A program made the translations under genes and the position numbers. From Kalmusia sp. IMI 367209 (lineage: Eukaryota; Ascomycota; Dothideomycetes; Pleosporales; Didymosphaeriaceae), in NCBI GenBank assembly GCA_027946365.1, contig JAPEUQ010000001.1, positions 1,674,001 to 1,738,000 of the forward strand: DNA of 64,000 nt, read 5' to 3'. Within the stretch, counting starts at the first letter, position 1. Each line of letters starts with the position of its first letter. Shown here one piece after another: positions 1-10,439 of this stretch. The notes beneath the pieces were generated by a model. The model did no database searches and was not told where the DNA came from. It saw only the letters and a program-made list of their open reading frames with translations.

Positions 1-54
1 TTCCTGCTAACAGGGTAGAACAAATGCTTCGACGATTGGATGAACTACGCTAAG

Positions 55-502
55 ATCGGTGGTCACGCTTCCGATATCGTGCCCTTCGGAAACCTTCCGA
101 TCTCCCCCAAAGGTCCTTGTCAACGCTTCATCTGGGCCAGACAAGGTATCCAAGAAGGCCAAGAAGCGAATAGACTTGGACAATGATCTCTGGAGTGAAT
201 TCAATGCTGATATCACTGCTACACCAGAGTTGAATTTTTCTCCGACCTTGTCGCCAACCGTCTCATCGATTCTACCAGCAGAGAAGCCTGACAGTCTTGA
301 AAAATACTTCGATTCTTCACAGAGCTTACCTACCTTATTCGTACCTTCTATGGTCACGTCATCTCATAGATCTCAAAAGCCGACACGTCTTGCGGAGCTC
401 TTTGGCACCCCGCCCCAGGACTTGCCTTCGTCGGCGGCGCCTGCCGCGATCGCTTCTTCTTCAGCAGCAATGTCTGAAGAGACTGATGAAGAGACTCTCT
501 AG
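55..502 (+). CDS. C-terminal exon of an unknown Ser/Pro-rich protein (partial)
   Basis: An open frame runs to a TAG stop at 500-502 and has no credible ATG. It is closed upstream by a TGA at 41-43, so it must be entered by splicing. A CTAAG just before position 55 is a possible acceptor. The product is hydrophilic, rich in Ser, Pro and Thr, and ends in an acidic tail with two Glu-Glu-Thr groups. No domain is recognised. The opposite strand has a similar-length frame over 7-357, so the strand is only the more likely choice. The rest of the gene would lie left of the window. Confidence 0.35.
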
Positions 503-1257
503 TAGATTCTATTGTGCTGTCTTCGTCTACTACTTTGTCTTCGGTGGCGAAGGTATCAAGGAAGGACGCTTTTTTCTTGCCCCTATTAAGGTCATATATC
601 AACGATTGGCATGTGTCACATTCACGCGGAGACTACTAAGCGAACCTTTAAAACTGTATGATATCGTTCTGTACAGCTCGGGTACTAACGTTATCAAGCA
701 AGAAGAGCTCCTAGGAATGGTAGAAGTCAGGCCAGGTTCAGATACTCTGTATAATTAGGCTCATCCAATTTGCAGCATTTATATTTGAATGATTCTTATT
801 GAGTCATCCAAGTCGACTGTTTAATTGGCGTCATTAATGCAGCCATGCTTTTCTAGACGGGTTGTAAATTACGATCGTACCGCCGGATCTAACAAGGCGC
901 TAAGGTCGACTTCGGTCAGAATTAGAGGTTGTGAAACTTCTGTGGGGCCGGCCTCTGCATCTCGAGATAGTGATACGATGTTATACAGCGAGTGTGAGAG
1001 GATGATGTATGAGGGAGCCGACGCGTATGATGGCACGTCAGGCAAATCAGACTTTTCACGATCACCGAAAAAGATTAGTGCAACAATATATATCGGCACG
1101 AACTCCATGTTGACCTGGATTTTCCGGGCGGTCCCCGAATACTATGACAAGGATAAAATTGTATTCCAACAAGCTCTAGTCTAACACCCGGCCTGAACCT
1201 CCAATGAAACGCCAACAATGCAACCCGCTGTCAAATGCATTCATTCTCTTCTCGCTC
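503..1257. other. Intergenic, no supported gene
   Basis: Only short opposing open frames are present, for example 825-1184 on the plus strand. None shows recognisable protein character or convincing splice sites. The stretch probably holds the 3' flanks of the partial gene on the left and of the Old Yellow Enzyme gene on the right. Confidence 0.5.
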
Positions 1258-2364
1258 CTACGCCTTTGCAGACAAGAACTCCTTGCTGAATGGATAATCC
1301 GTGTACCCGTCTGCCTTCATCACCGCGTAGAACGTATCCCGGTTATACTGGTTGAACTCGATCCCCTGCTGCAGGCGGAAGACCAAATCCGGCGTGCTAA
1401 TGAACCAACGTCCGAAGACGACAACAACATCCTTGTTAGAATACTGCTTGTCGAGGAGTGTGTGCGCAGAGTCGGGCCTGAAGCCACCGGCGATGAGGAC
1501 GGGACCACTGAACTCATCAACAAGGGGTTCCAACTTCTCAGCTGGGTTGGGATCCACGTCAGCGTTGCCGTCGATGCGGGATTCAACGAGGTGAATGTAA
1601 GCGAGGTCCCCGATCGAGTTCAGCTTCTTGATGATATCGGTGAACTGCGGGTATGGCTCGTCCATCCTCATGCCCTGAAATGTGCTGAAGGGCGATAAAC
1701 GAATGCCTGTCTTGGAAGCGCCAACCGCATCGACGACAGCCTTAGTAGCCTCAAAAGCGAAGCGGGAGCGGTTCTCGATGGAGCCGCCCCATGAGTCTGT
1801 GCGGATGTTGACCTTGTCTTGAAGGAATTGATCGATAAGGTAACCATTAGCACCGTGGAGCTCGACGCCGTCGAAACCGGCTTCGATCGCGTTCTTAGCA
1901 GCTTGTGCAAAATCTCCGATAGTCTGCTTGATTTCGTCTTCAGTCATTTCCTTGGGCGTAGCATAGCCTTCGCCTAGTGGAACTGGACTGGAAGTCTTGA
2001 TCGTGATTCCCTCCTTCTCAGCCTGCTTTGGGTTGGCGACGCGACCCAGGGACCACAACTGCAGGTAGATGAAGCTGCCCTTCTTGTGCACTGCTTCTGT
2101 CACTCTTTTCCAGGATTCGATCTGGTCTTTATTGTAGATACCAGGAACGTTCGCGTAACCGCCCGCTTGATGAGAAATGAGAGTCGCTTCTGTAATCAAG
2201 AGCGTACCTGGCACTGAAGCTCGCTGAGCATAATATTCAGCGACCATCGGTAGAGGTACATGGTTCTCGTCCGCGCGGAATCGGGTTAATGGAGCCATAG
2301 CCACACGATTCTTGAGTTGGATGTCGCCCACTTTGAGGGGCTTGAAGAGTCTTGAGCCGGACAT
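1258..2364 (-). CDS. Old Yellow Enzyme family NADH:flavin oxidoreductase
   Basis: A single-exon gene for a 368-residue FMN-dependent ene-reductase with a TIM barrel. The family uses NAD(P)H to reduce activated C=C bonds of enones, oxylipins or alkaloid precursors. The FMN-contacting APLTR is at about residues 24-28. The HGANGYL motif carries the substrate-binding His170/Asn173 pair and the proton-donor Tyr175. The conserved WGGSIENR segment follows. The frame stays open 42 codons further upstream, but family members start near the chosen ATG. A TATA-like TATATA lies within that extension at about 2477-2484, so the upstream part is promoter or leader. The gene is about 2.3 kb left of the sugar-acid cluster and shows no copy of its shared promoter motif, so membership is uncertain. 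Confidence 0.93.
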   Translation of the reverse strand: MSGSRLFKPLKVGDIQLKNRVAMAPLTRFRADENHVPLPMVAEYYAQRASVPGTLLITEATLISHQAGGYANVPGIYNKDQIESWKRVTEAVHKKGSFIYLQLWSLGRVANPKQAEKEGITIKTSSPVPLGEGYATPKEMTEDEIKQTIGDFAQAAKNAIEAGFDGVELHGANGYLIDQFLQDKVNIRTDSWGGSIENRSRFAFEATKAVVDAVGASKTGIRLSPFSTFQGMRMDEPYPQFTDIIKKLNSIGDLAYIHLVESRIDGNADVDPNPAEKLEPLVDEFSGPVLIAGGFRPDSAHTLLDKQYSNKDVVVVFGRWFISTPDLVFRLQQGIEFNQYNRDTFYAVMKADGYTDYPFSKEFLSAKA

Positions 2365-4527
2365 TGTGATCGTTGTTGAATTTGCGTTTTCAAAAACTGT
2401 TGGGGATATTGAGAGTGTAACGAGGAAATGTATTGCTACTTGCTGCTGTTGATGAAGAGGAGCGGGAAGTCCAAAGCCGAATATATACACCGTCCATCAA
2501 ACTGCACTGCAAGTTTGTCAACTAAATGCGGCGAACCTCGGCCTTATCGGTAGTTCCATTTCCAATCTAAGTTGCGTCTAGTTTCGAAGTGCAAATAGTG
2601 GGATAGTTCTTCGGCGCTAATTCCGAAACTAGATGACGTGATGTTCAATTTGTCAGCGGCGAAAGATGCTCCTCGGTAGACGAGGAGGTAGAAAAAGGGA
2701 GAAAAAACCATGGAAGATAGCAGCTGCTGACTATTAGCAACTGAGAAGAAATGATATTCGATTTCTCAGTGATTGGTTTACGGCCACAACAGTGGAGACG
2801 TGGCTTTTTCGCATGGAAATCACGCCTAGATCAGGCATCTTAATGCCTGCGTACCTGTCTCCTCTGTATCTCCAAGGGGTAAAGATTAGTATAACTGTGT
2901 TTACTTTTCTACACCGACTTCTAAGTGCGTGTTTGTCATTGTACCGGTAGTCGGAAGCTTCAGCTTCCGCACGCCCCTTGTTGGAAGCGACGAGGATGCC
3001 CAATGGACGTTGCCTATCTACGACGTAACAAAATAAGCTGGTCAATTATCGGTATATCGGTACCACCGACCGTGTGAGAGAAGGGTAAGGTTGTTGTTGG
3101 GAATGCAAAGATTCTCGTGCGATACCCCGACTGTGTTTAAGCCCTCGTGCTCTCGGAGCTTCACGCATCACAACGTCGTGCATAATGCACGTGTAGTTTG
3201 TGTCCAGCTGCAAGTCAACTCTTTCGCAGGGGGTTGCCCGTTCCGTGCTCCCATGCTACCAGAGACGTCTCTATGCAAACAATTTTTATAGTGGCCTCAA
3301 CCATCGAAGCACCGCACCATGACGAACCGACCGCTCTTGACATGGTCGCAACATGTATTGATGCTTATCAACACTGTTTAGTCTTTAAGGTACGTGCATT
3401 TTGAGCATGGCGTCAGCTTGCTTCACGATGCACTCCCAAGCCCTAGTTGTGCTCCTGCATTTTTTGGATGTGCATTTCTGATGACTATTCCCGCTTAATG
3501 CAACTATTCTGCCCGAAATCCACCCTTCTCGGTATAGACTCTCATCACTTGGAGTCAGGTCGTATCGCTATGGAGTATCCGATCGACTACTATTAGCTAG
3601 TATTATGCTGAGCTATCGACTCTCGCTCTTTTTGACATCATCTCTTCCGCCTCTATGCTTGTAGTGTTGGTATAGTGAAGGTAGAGGTGCAGGTAGGTAA
3701 GAGGCGCATCGCTCGCTTGCTCGGTCGGGGGCATACCGGTAATCGGCAAACCTTAGAGTTAGGCAGTGGCTGCAACGCTCGCCGAGAACCATGACTATCA
3801 AAGGTAAGTATCAGTATGAATTAACCATAGGATATTTCATTTCGTATTCAATGGAGTTGCGCTCCTGTCTCGCAGCTGTAGCTTCACTATAGTGGTGAGA
3901 AAATGCGCGTGAGCTGACATAGGAATGGCTGGAAATAGCTTACTAAGCCATGCATTGGCGTCCTCTACATCAATCGATGTAAATTCAGTGCGTGACTGGT
4001 ATCGCAAGCTCTTAACACTTTAATTGACTCATGAGTGTCTTCATTCATTACGGTCTTTTCCAAGGTCACTATCTGTAATGGCAATTTTGCTACATTTTTA
4101 TCCACGCATGGGTTGCTGTGCACAGGAACGTAGCATACTCAACATCCCAACATTTGCTGGAAACATGGCATGCCTATCGGATCAAACTGTATATTGCGTC
4201 AAAGGCGCACTTAAGCTAGCATCTTTAAAGATAAGCCGAATATTGAACGAGGTTCTCGTCTGTGGTCGCGGTTAAAGATCAAGACACGATCGCGCAGCAG
4301 CACTGACGCTACCATGAGGTGACGGCAATTCAGCTGTTCAGATGAATTAAACAGGTCATCTGCCTACGACAAGGCTCCTAGATGGTATTCGCTCTGTGAT
4401 ACTCACTTCAGTTGCTTCAAGCATATTTCACCCAAGTAAATTACCCCAGAAAGTGCGGGGAAGTATGTGGAGAATGCACTAGAAGCCCACGCCGATCGTC
4501 TTGATAGCCTCATATGTGATCAACTCT
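2365..4527. other. Long intergenic stretch without a supported gene
   Basis: The left part is the promoter of the Old Yellow Enzyme gene, and the right end leads into the sugar-porter promoter. The many small frames between (2734-3045, 3091-3404, 4024-4275 and others) have no recognisable domain and no matching splice signals. I see no terminal repeats or transposase remnant. Confidence 0.5.
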
Positions 4528-4528
4528 C

Positions 4529-4547
4529 CGGCATATCATTGTGCCGG
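4529..4547. promoter_or_regulatory. Candidate Zn2Cys6 site (CGG-N12-CCG) before the sugar porter
   Basis: CGGCA, T, ATCATTG, T, GCCGG. It matches 17 of 19 positions of the element at 10291-10309 before the regulator gene. It is also the core of a perfect 7-bp inverted repeat, TCCGGCA (4527-4533) and TGCCGGA (4542-4548). It ends 124 nt before the porter ATG. Binuclear-cluster proteins commonly bind paired CGG/CCG half-sites; binding by the neighbouring regulator is inferred. Confidence 0.55.
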
Positions 4548-4671
4548 ACGCCCAATCGGGCATCTCAATTTCTAAACCTCAAAATCACTTAATTCGACCG
4601 TGAGTATTCCTTTACATCAATCCTTCGTACAATTCCATTGGACGAGCGCATCATCAAAAGTCTGGGTTATA

Positions 4672-6407
4672 ATGAAGGAAGGCTTGAGCACGTTGGGTAT
4701 CGCGCTATTTGCGTCGATCGGAACATTCCTCTATGTGAGCGATGTTACGCTAAAATCAGGTTGCTGGAATTGACCAACATTAGGGCTTTGACACAGGCAT
4801 TGCGACGACAAGTAAGTATCTCGCCGAGCATTCCTTGTCAGGTGGTAGAGGCTGATGACTTCACAGCTATTGCACATCAGAGCTGGATTGATTACATGAA
4901 TCACCCTTCGAATGGCATCACAGGGGCAGTCGTCGCCGTGTACATCGCTGGCGAAGCTATGGGGTCAATCCTCCAGATTCTCATCGCCGACCGTCTTGGT
5001 CGCATCCGGTTCATGCAACTGGCATGCGTTATTGTCACCATTGGTTGCACCATTCAAACCGCGGCCGTGAGCATAGGCATGCTACTCACTGGACGTGTCA
5101 TTGCGGGAATCGGAGTTGGCGCCCTTAGCGGCACTGTTCCCATCTATCTGAGCGAGATATCCGCCCCTAAAACTCGAGGCTTCATCGGCGGCCTCGGTGG
5201 CGTCGGGTTGTCTGCAGGAACAATGACTGCGAATTGGGTTGGCTTCGCAGGAAGCTTTGCTCCATATGGAACTTCGCAATGGCGGCTACCTCTCGGCCTC
5301 CAACTACCATGGGGTATACTATTGTTTGCTGGTCTAGCCACATTTATGCCAAATTCTCCACGGCAGTTGATTCAGAAGGGCAAAGTTGAAGAGGCAAGAA
5401 GAGAGTTTGTGCGCATACGAACGGATCTCGCTTTGCATGAAGCAGCCGATGAATTCCGCCTCATGAAAGAGCAGATAGAGTACGAGATGGAAAGAGAAAT
5501 CCCGAGCTACCGCGAGATCTTTCGACTTTATCGGCATCGTGTCTTGGTGTCTGTCGCTATTCAAATTATGACAAGCATAACGGGAGTAAACGTCATTCAG
5601 GTATGCAATTGTCCTCAGTCCATAATCGCAGAAGAGCATGGCTAATTACAAAGCAGTACTACCAAACCAATCTCTACAAATCGCTTGGCATCACGCGAAA
5701 AATAATTCTCGCTTTAGCTGCAGTATGGGGGACATGCGCATTCGTTTCCAATGTCATCGCTGTCAACTTCCTCCCAGACAGATGGGGACGACGCAAGTAG
5801 GCGATATGTGCTACAAATTACGAGACATGTCATTAATGACAGTACAGGATGCTTCTTGCCGGACTCTCTTCCGTCATACTCACTGAGATCTACTGTGCAG
5901 TCATGCAGCGGTCATTTCAACATAGCGACAACCGCATAGGCAAAGGCTTCGCTATCCTTGGGATTTACATCTTTGTAGTTTGCTACTGTATGTATCGCTG
6001 TTCTCCCAAACGGAAAACAAAGTGCACACTCGACTTACATCGCAACAGACTCCTTGATTAATAGTGTAACCTGGCTCTATGGCGCAGAGATCCTGCCGAT
6101 GGGTATTCGAAGCCGCATCATGGGTGTCGCCGCAGCAGCCCATTACATTGTGAACGTAGGTGTGACTCAAGCTGGCCCTAGTGCATTTGCCAATATTGGG
6201 GAAAATTACTATTATGTATTCGTGGGATGCTGCAGTATCTACCTGGTGCTGGTCTATCTCTATTTCCCTGAGACAAAGCAAAAGACGCTGGAGGAGATAG
6301 CCGCTTCGTTTGGTGACAAGATCGTGGATGTCAGAGAGACGGATGTCATAGCTGAACAACATGTATTGGAGGAGAAAGCCGGAATTGCGCATGTTGAGAA
6401 GAAGTAG
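4672..6407 (+). CDS. MFS sugar porter family transporter
   Basis: Six exons: 4672-4734, 4784-4811, 4867-5600, 5657-5796, 5848-5987 and 6049-6407, giving 487 residues. The chosen ATG gives the classical first helix, and the first splice restores YGFDTGIAT, the family's YGYDSG motif. The third junction restores TGVNVIQYYQ. Other hallmarks are DRLGR in the loop after helix 2, GRVIAGIGVG, SPRQLIQKGKVEEA before the central loop, and the terminal PETKQKTLEEI signature. The protein sits in the plasma membrane with about 12 helices and imports a sugar or related polyol/acid by proton symport. The substrate cannot be read from sequence. It is the first gene of the putative catabolic cluster and has the shared CGG/CCG element in its promoter. 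Confidence 0.93.
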
Positions 6408-6780
6408 ATAGCAGACACGTGTGCGCCAATGGGCTCTTAGTATATTCTCGAGAATACAACATCCATAAGTAAGCCTTGAAGAGTAGTAGTATTATCAACA
6501 AGGGCAGCTAGACTTACCTCATCATTTTCAGGAATGAACGGATCTAAATTGTCGTTCCGTGGCTAAGACGAAGACTGCAATAGCGTTGTCCCCACCTATA
6601 GTTCGCAGTGGATGTTGTCGCGGCGTATTCATAGGCCGCAGGTCTGATGATCCACCGACGTCCATCAAACCGTCGATCCCAGAATATCAGCGATTTTTAT
6701 ATCCAGGACACCTTTCGGTCATGTGCAACAGCAATCTTACAAACACCAAACTTCCCTAATTGTCTCAATTCGTTGCCATC
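6408..6780. promoter_or_regulatory. Intergenic region: porter 3' end and aldolase promoter
   Basis: No coding content. It contains a GC-rich inverted repeat GCGGC (6620-6624) / GCCGC (6635-6639) about 140 bp before the aldolase ATG. This differs from the 19-bp element shared by other cluster promoters, so its role is open. Confidence 0.35.
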
Positions 6781-7701
6781 ATGGCAGTCGACAAAGTCTC
6801 TACCGCTCCCAATGGTACAAATGGCCATGCCTCGCTTTCCAGCCTCAAGAACAATAAAGCAAAGATGATAGTAGACGCCGCATTCGCAAACAATTACGCC
6901 ATTCCAGCCGTATGCTGCTACAATCTTGAAGCCGTCATTGCAACCGTCCGCGCAGCCGAGAAGAAGCAAAGCCCAGCACTTATCCAGCTGTTTCCATGGA
7001 GCATTGAATACGCCGATGGACTTCTCCTCCACGCAGCCGCCGAGGCGGCCTCAAAATCTAGCGTTCCAATTGCCGTCCACATGGACCATGCGCAAGACCC
7101 AGACATTATCAAGCGGTCAGCGGATCTGGGAGGATTTGACAGCATTATGGTCGATATGAGTCACTACGAGAAGGCCGAAAATATGAGACTTAGCAAAGAG
7201 CTTGTAGAGTACTGCAATGCGCGCGGAATCATTACTGAGGTTGAGCCAGGAAGAATCAATGGGGTTGAGGATGGGATTGCAGACACGATTGATCTCGAAG
7301 AAGTCCTTACCACACCAGAAGAAGCAGAAGAATTCGTTGCACTAGGAATCGATTGGCTGGCTCCAGCATTTGGCAATGTACATGGTACGTATGGGCCAAA
7401 GGGCCCGGTGTTGAACTTTTCACTGCTAGAGAGTGTGGCAAAGAAAGTGGGCGATCGAGTGCGACTTGTTCTGCATGGCGCACATGAGGACTACTTCCAG
7501 GAGGAACTACTGCGTAAGTGTATTGGATATGGAATGGCGAAAGTGAACATCAATGGACCAGTTGCAGCGGTATGGACAAAGGTGGGGAAGGAGCTGACAG
7601 GGAAGAGACCTTTGACTGAAGTGCTAGAGCGACAGACCCAGGCGATGCAAGATGTTGTTGAGTATCACATGGACTATTTGATGTCTACCGGAAAAGCGTG
7701 A
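6781..7701 (+). CDS. Class II (zinc) fructose/tagatose-bisphosphate-type aldolase
   Basis: A single exon of 306 residues. The ATG at 6781 is used because the frame's seven upstream codons begin at a TTG. Class II aldolases cleave ketose phosphates to DHAP and an aldehyde through a Zn-enediolate. Visible signature residues are Asp102-His103 in HMDHA, the acidic TEVEPG stretch with Glu153/Glu155, His201 in GNVHGTYGP and His232 in LHGAH. These fit the family's catalytic Asp and three zinc His ligands. The usual glycine-rich LHGGS loop reads LHGAHED here, so the phosphate-binding loop and substrate are probably non-standard. Fungi run glycolysis with another class II enzyme, so this clustered copy is likely catabolic, acting on a sugar-acid-derived ketose. 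That role is inferred. Confidence 0.88.
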   Translation: MAVDKVSTAPNGTNGHASLSSLKNNKAKMIVDAAFANNYAIPAVCCYNLEAVIATVRAAEKKQSPALIQLFPWSIEYADGLLLHAAAEAASKSSVPIAVHMDHAQDPDIIKRSADLGGFDSIMVDMSHYEKAENMRLSKELVEYCNARGIITEVEPGRINGVEDGIADTIDLEEVLTTPEEAEEFVALGIDWLAPAFGNVHGTYGPKGPVLNFSLLESVAKKVGDRVRLVLHGAHEDYFQEELLRKCIGYGMAKVNINGPVAAVWTKVGKELTGKRPLTEVLERQTQAMQDVVEYHMDYLMSTGKA

Positions 7702-7760
7702 GGTAATAAATAAAGTCAGGCGAGGGACCAATAGAGTAGAGCTGCATTGATAGGAATAAT

Positions 7761-8717
7761 TTAAGCTTGGCTAAGGGTCTTGACATAATCTTTGACACAG
7801 TCGACGAAGGACTGGTCTTGTTTCATACCTAGTGACAGTCCGAGTGAGTTGTCGAAATCATCTGCCCAGGAATACAGGAGGCTTCGCATCTCCGGTACTT
7901 CCTCTTCCTTCACAAAAGCCAATGCATCTTTCCCACCCACTTCCTCGAGAGCGTCAAGCATCTGCTGTACAGTGACCGCAAAGCCCGGAACGTTTATGGC
8001 TCGACGATGTAGGGCCAACGCATTTCGTGGCAGATCGAGCGCCACCAAAACATTATGTACAAGGGTCTTCGGAGAGCACATCCAGTGGCGCCATGATCGA
8101 TCTTTGAGCGGCACCATACATATTTGCCCACTCAATGGCTCACGAATGATTCCAGATAGAAAAGCTGATACCGCTGGACTAGGATTACCCGGCCTAACGG
8201 ATATCGTAGGAAATCGAAGCGAAAAGCCATTGATCATTCCACGGCGTGTGAAATCATTAATCAACGTCTCGCAAATGAGTTTTTGACAGCCATACGAGAG
8301 TTCAGGTGTCGCGATATCAGCCTCGGTAACATTGTGTTTGGGCACAGGTCTACCGTATACAGCTTCACTGGATGCGTATATGATGCGGATTCCGGGATTT
8401 GCTTTCGCCAGGTGTGACAGTAGACTTCGCGTAGAGTCAACGTTGATGCGGTAGCCTAGCTCGAAATCCGCTTCGGCCGCAGAAGACATGATGCCGTGTA
8501 GAAAGATAGCGGCATCAAGATCTTTTCGAGCGAGAAGCTCGGCTGACTCTACTAGATCAGCTTTGATTGGGGTGCCGTTGTGTGGATAGACACATCCTCG
8601 AGGTATTGGTGGTTCGATAACATCGGTGAGTATGACCTCATTGTTTCCGTTGTCGAGCAGTGCTTTTGAAATGATCTGGCCAAGAAAGCCTGCGGCACCT
8701 GTCACAAGAATTCGCAT
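7761..8717 (-). CDS. NAD-dependent epimerase/dehydratase, DenD (D-erythronate dehydrogenase)-like
   Basis: A single exon of 318 residues, an extended short-chain dehydrogenase/reductase. The Rossmann motif GAAGFLG (Gly7, Gly10, Gly13) binds NAD. Ser116/Ser117 and the Tyr142-x3-Lys146 pair (YGCQK) form the catalytic set. Length and N-terminal pattern resemble the DenD group, which oxidises four-carbon sugar acids at C2. Assignment to DenD rather than a generic UDP-sugar epimerase is from recall and is not proven. It converges on the aldolase gene (59 bp apart) and shares a 354-bp divergent promoter with the dioxygenase gene. Confidence 0.85.
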   Translation of the reverse strand: MRILVTGAAGFLGQIISKALLDNGNNEVILTDVIEPPIPRGCVYPHNGTPIKADLVESAELLARKDLDAAIFLHGIMSSAAEADFELGYRINVDSTRSLLSHLAKANPGIRIIYASSEAVYGRPVPKHNVTEADIATPELSYGCQKLICETLINDFTRRGMINGFSLRFPTISVRPGNPSPAVSAFLSGIIREPLSGQICMVPLKDRSWRHWMCSPKTLVHNVLVALDLPRNALALHRRAINVPGFAVTVQQMLDALEEVGGKDALAFVKEEEVPEMRSLLYSWADDFDNSLGLSLGMKQDQSFVDCVKDYVKTLSQA

Positions 8718-9071
8718 GTTGTTCAGTTGCCCTCTTCGAAGGTTCTATTGTTTAAACGTCTACCCTCTTCGCATATTTGATAGCAGCGATTCCGATTCGG
8801 AAAAGACCTATTCCGAGCTGTGCGCTACACCAAGAGGCTAATCGCACTTCCAACAGCATTGCGCCGGCCTTGCGGGACCACTAGGTGATCTCTAATTGTA
8901 CCGTTGCGGTCCGGCGTGATGATCCTCCGGCTGTCCTTGGAACATACCATATCGGCACGACACCTATGTCTGTTGCATCACTATTTTATCGTCGCATAAA
9001 GACAGACTGGATTTAGGAAAATAGATCAAGTGAAGCCCATCTCTATCATTCGTTTAGCAAATTAGCACAAC
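8718..9071. promoter_or_regulatory. Divergent promoter of DenD-like and PhyH-like genes
   Basis: It contains CATTGCGCCGGC at 8857-8868, identical over 12 bp to 10299-10310 in the regulator promoter and 10/12 to 4537-4548 in the porter promoter. A second GC-rich patch with TTGCGGTCCGGC follows at about 8904-8915; a related TTGCCGTCCGGC lies at about 10315-10326. The left CGG of the full element is absent here, so this is a half-site. Confidence 0.45.
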
Positions 9072-10111
9072 ATGAGCATACAGACCGTTACAGCTTCCAC
9101 TCGAGTCCAAAGTCCCTTTGCGTACGTTGCTGCCGATACTGAGATTAGAATAGAGTACTAAAGCCATCTAGGATCAAGGCTGCACAGGGTGATTGGCGCG
9201 ATGAGCTTACCGCCCAGGGATACACTGTAATCAAAGGAGCCATTAGCCGGGAGAAGGCTCAGCAATACCAACAGCAAGCTTTTTCATGGCTCAGGTCCTT
9301 CGACCCTTCGCTCGACCTGAATGATCCTTCAACTTGGACGAAGGCCAAATTGCCAGTCCAGACAAAGCTGAATACGTATGAAAATTATGGGGTAGTCCAC
9401 GAGAAGTTCATGTGGGATATCCGCCAGGAACCAGGAGTGCTGGATGCTTTCGCCAAAGTCTGGGGGACGGATGAGCTCCTCGTCTCGTTCGACTCTCTCA
9501 ATGTCACTCTGCCCAACTTCAAAAACGCTCGCGCCCCATGGCCGCACGTTGACCAAGCGCCGCGTAAGAGAGGTCTACATTGTGTGCAAGGCATCATAAA
9601 CCTCAGTCATGTTGGGCAGGAGGATGGCTCATTGGTTGTAGTCCCTCGATCCCATGCTTTGGTGGAGGAATTCTTTGAAACTATGACAGATGCATCGACT
9701 TGGGAGTGGCGAGACAACCGCTACTTTGACGATGAAGACATGAAGTGGTTCGACAGCCGTGGCCTTGCGCCGATGAAGGTACTTGCAGAGCCAGGTGATT
9801 TGATCCTTTGGGACTCGCGCCTCATCCATTGGGGCGGCGAGCCGACCGAAAGAAGTGATACCATCCGAACTGTGGTGTATGCAGCATATGCGCCTGCTTC
9901 TATGGCTTCGGAGGAATCAATTGCGGAGAAACAGAAGGTTTTCAGAGCAAATGGTGCTACGACTCACTGGCCGCATGATAACATCAAACTGAGAGACACG
10001 CATGCTCGCCTTCCCGACGGCAGTGGCTGTCCCTACGATCGATCAGAACCATTGGAGAAGGCGAATCATACCGATCAACTGCTAAAGCTGGCGGGCATGA
10101 AATCGTACTGA
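9072..10111 (+). CDS. Phytanoyl-CoA dioxygenase (PhyH) family Fe(II)/2-oxoglutarate enzyme
   Basis: Two exons, 9072-9121 and 9172-10111, joined in phase to give 329 residues. The jelly-roll dioxygenase motif is complete: His142-x-Asp144 (WPHVDQ) and distal His236 (LIHWGG) as iron ligands, with Arg249 placed to bind 2-oxoglutarate. The family hydroxylates CoA esters, small acids and secondary metabolites using O2 and 2-oxoglutarate. No peroxisomal targeting signal is evident; the C terminus is KSY. It shares a promoter with the DenD-like gene, so it probably belongs to the cluster, perhaps hydroxylating the substrate or a side chain. The specific reaction is unknown. Confidence 0.87.
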
Positions 10112-10290
10112 GGAGGGTTTCTTCTACGGAACGATCCCTTGCTGATGTCATCACAATGCTATCAACGTGGTTTATTGAAAGACTGTGCATTAGATTAGCT
10201 TCCTGAAAACGAACATACATTCGTTCAACTATCCCTCTCGATGTGTGATAGACTTCCTTGTGACGTTAACGATCGGTCAGTGTTGACGGA

Positions 10291-10309
10291 CGGCAGATCA
10301 TTGCGCCGG
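10291..10309. promoter_or_regulatory. Candidate Zn2Cys6 site (CGG-N12-CCG) before the regulator gene
   Basis: CGGCA, G, ATCATTG, C, GCCGG. It matches the porter-promoter element at 4529-4547 in every position except the two spacer bases. It ends 130 nt before the regulator's ATG, nearly the same distance as at the porter. This suggests autoregulation. A further GCCGTCCGGC follows at about 10317-10326. Confidence 0.55.
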
Positions 10310-10439
10310 CAACGGTTGCCGTCCGGCTAAGTAAACGCGGGCGCCCCGCACACCACCTAATCGTTCCATACACGTGATCGGATGACCCTTTACTCGTCAA
10401 TGTCCACCATGAACATAGTGTCAGTGTCTAGTTTTCAGC

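Noticed and set aside
825..1184. Plus-strand frame of 119 codons
   Set aside because: No recognisable motif, unlikely composition, and a competing frame on the other strand.
4638..4671. Upstream start for the sugar porter
   Set aside because: That frame differs from the true first exon; only the ATG at 4672 gives the conserved first helix after splicing.
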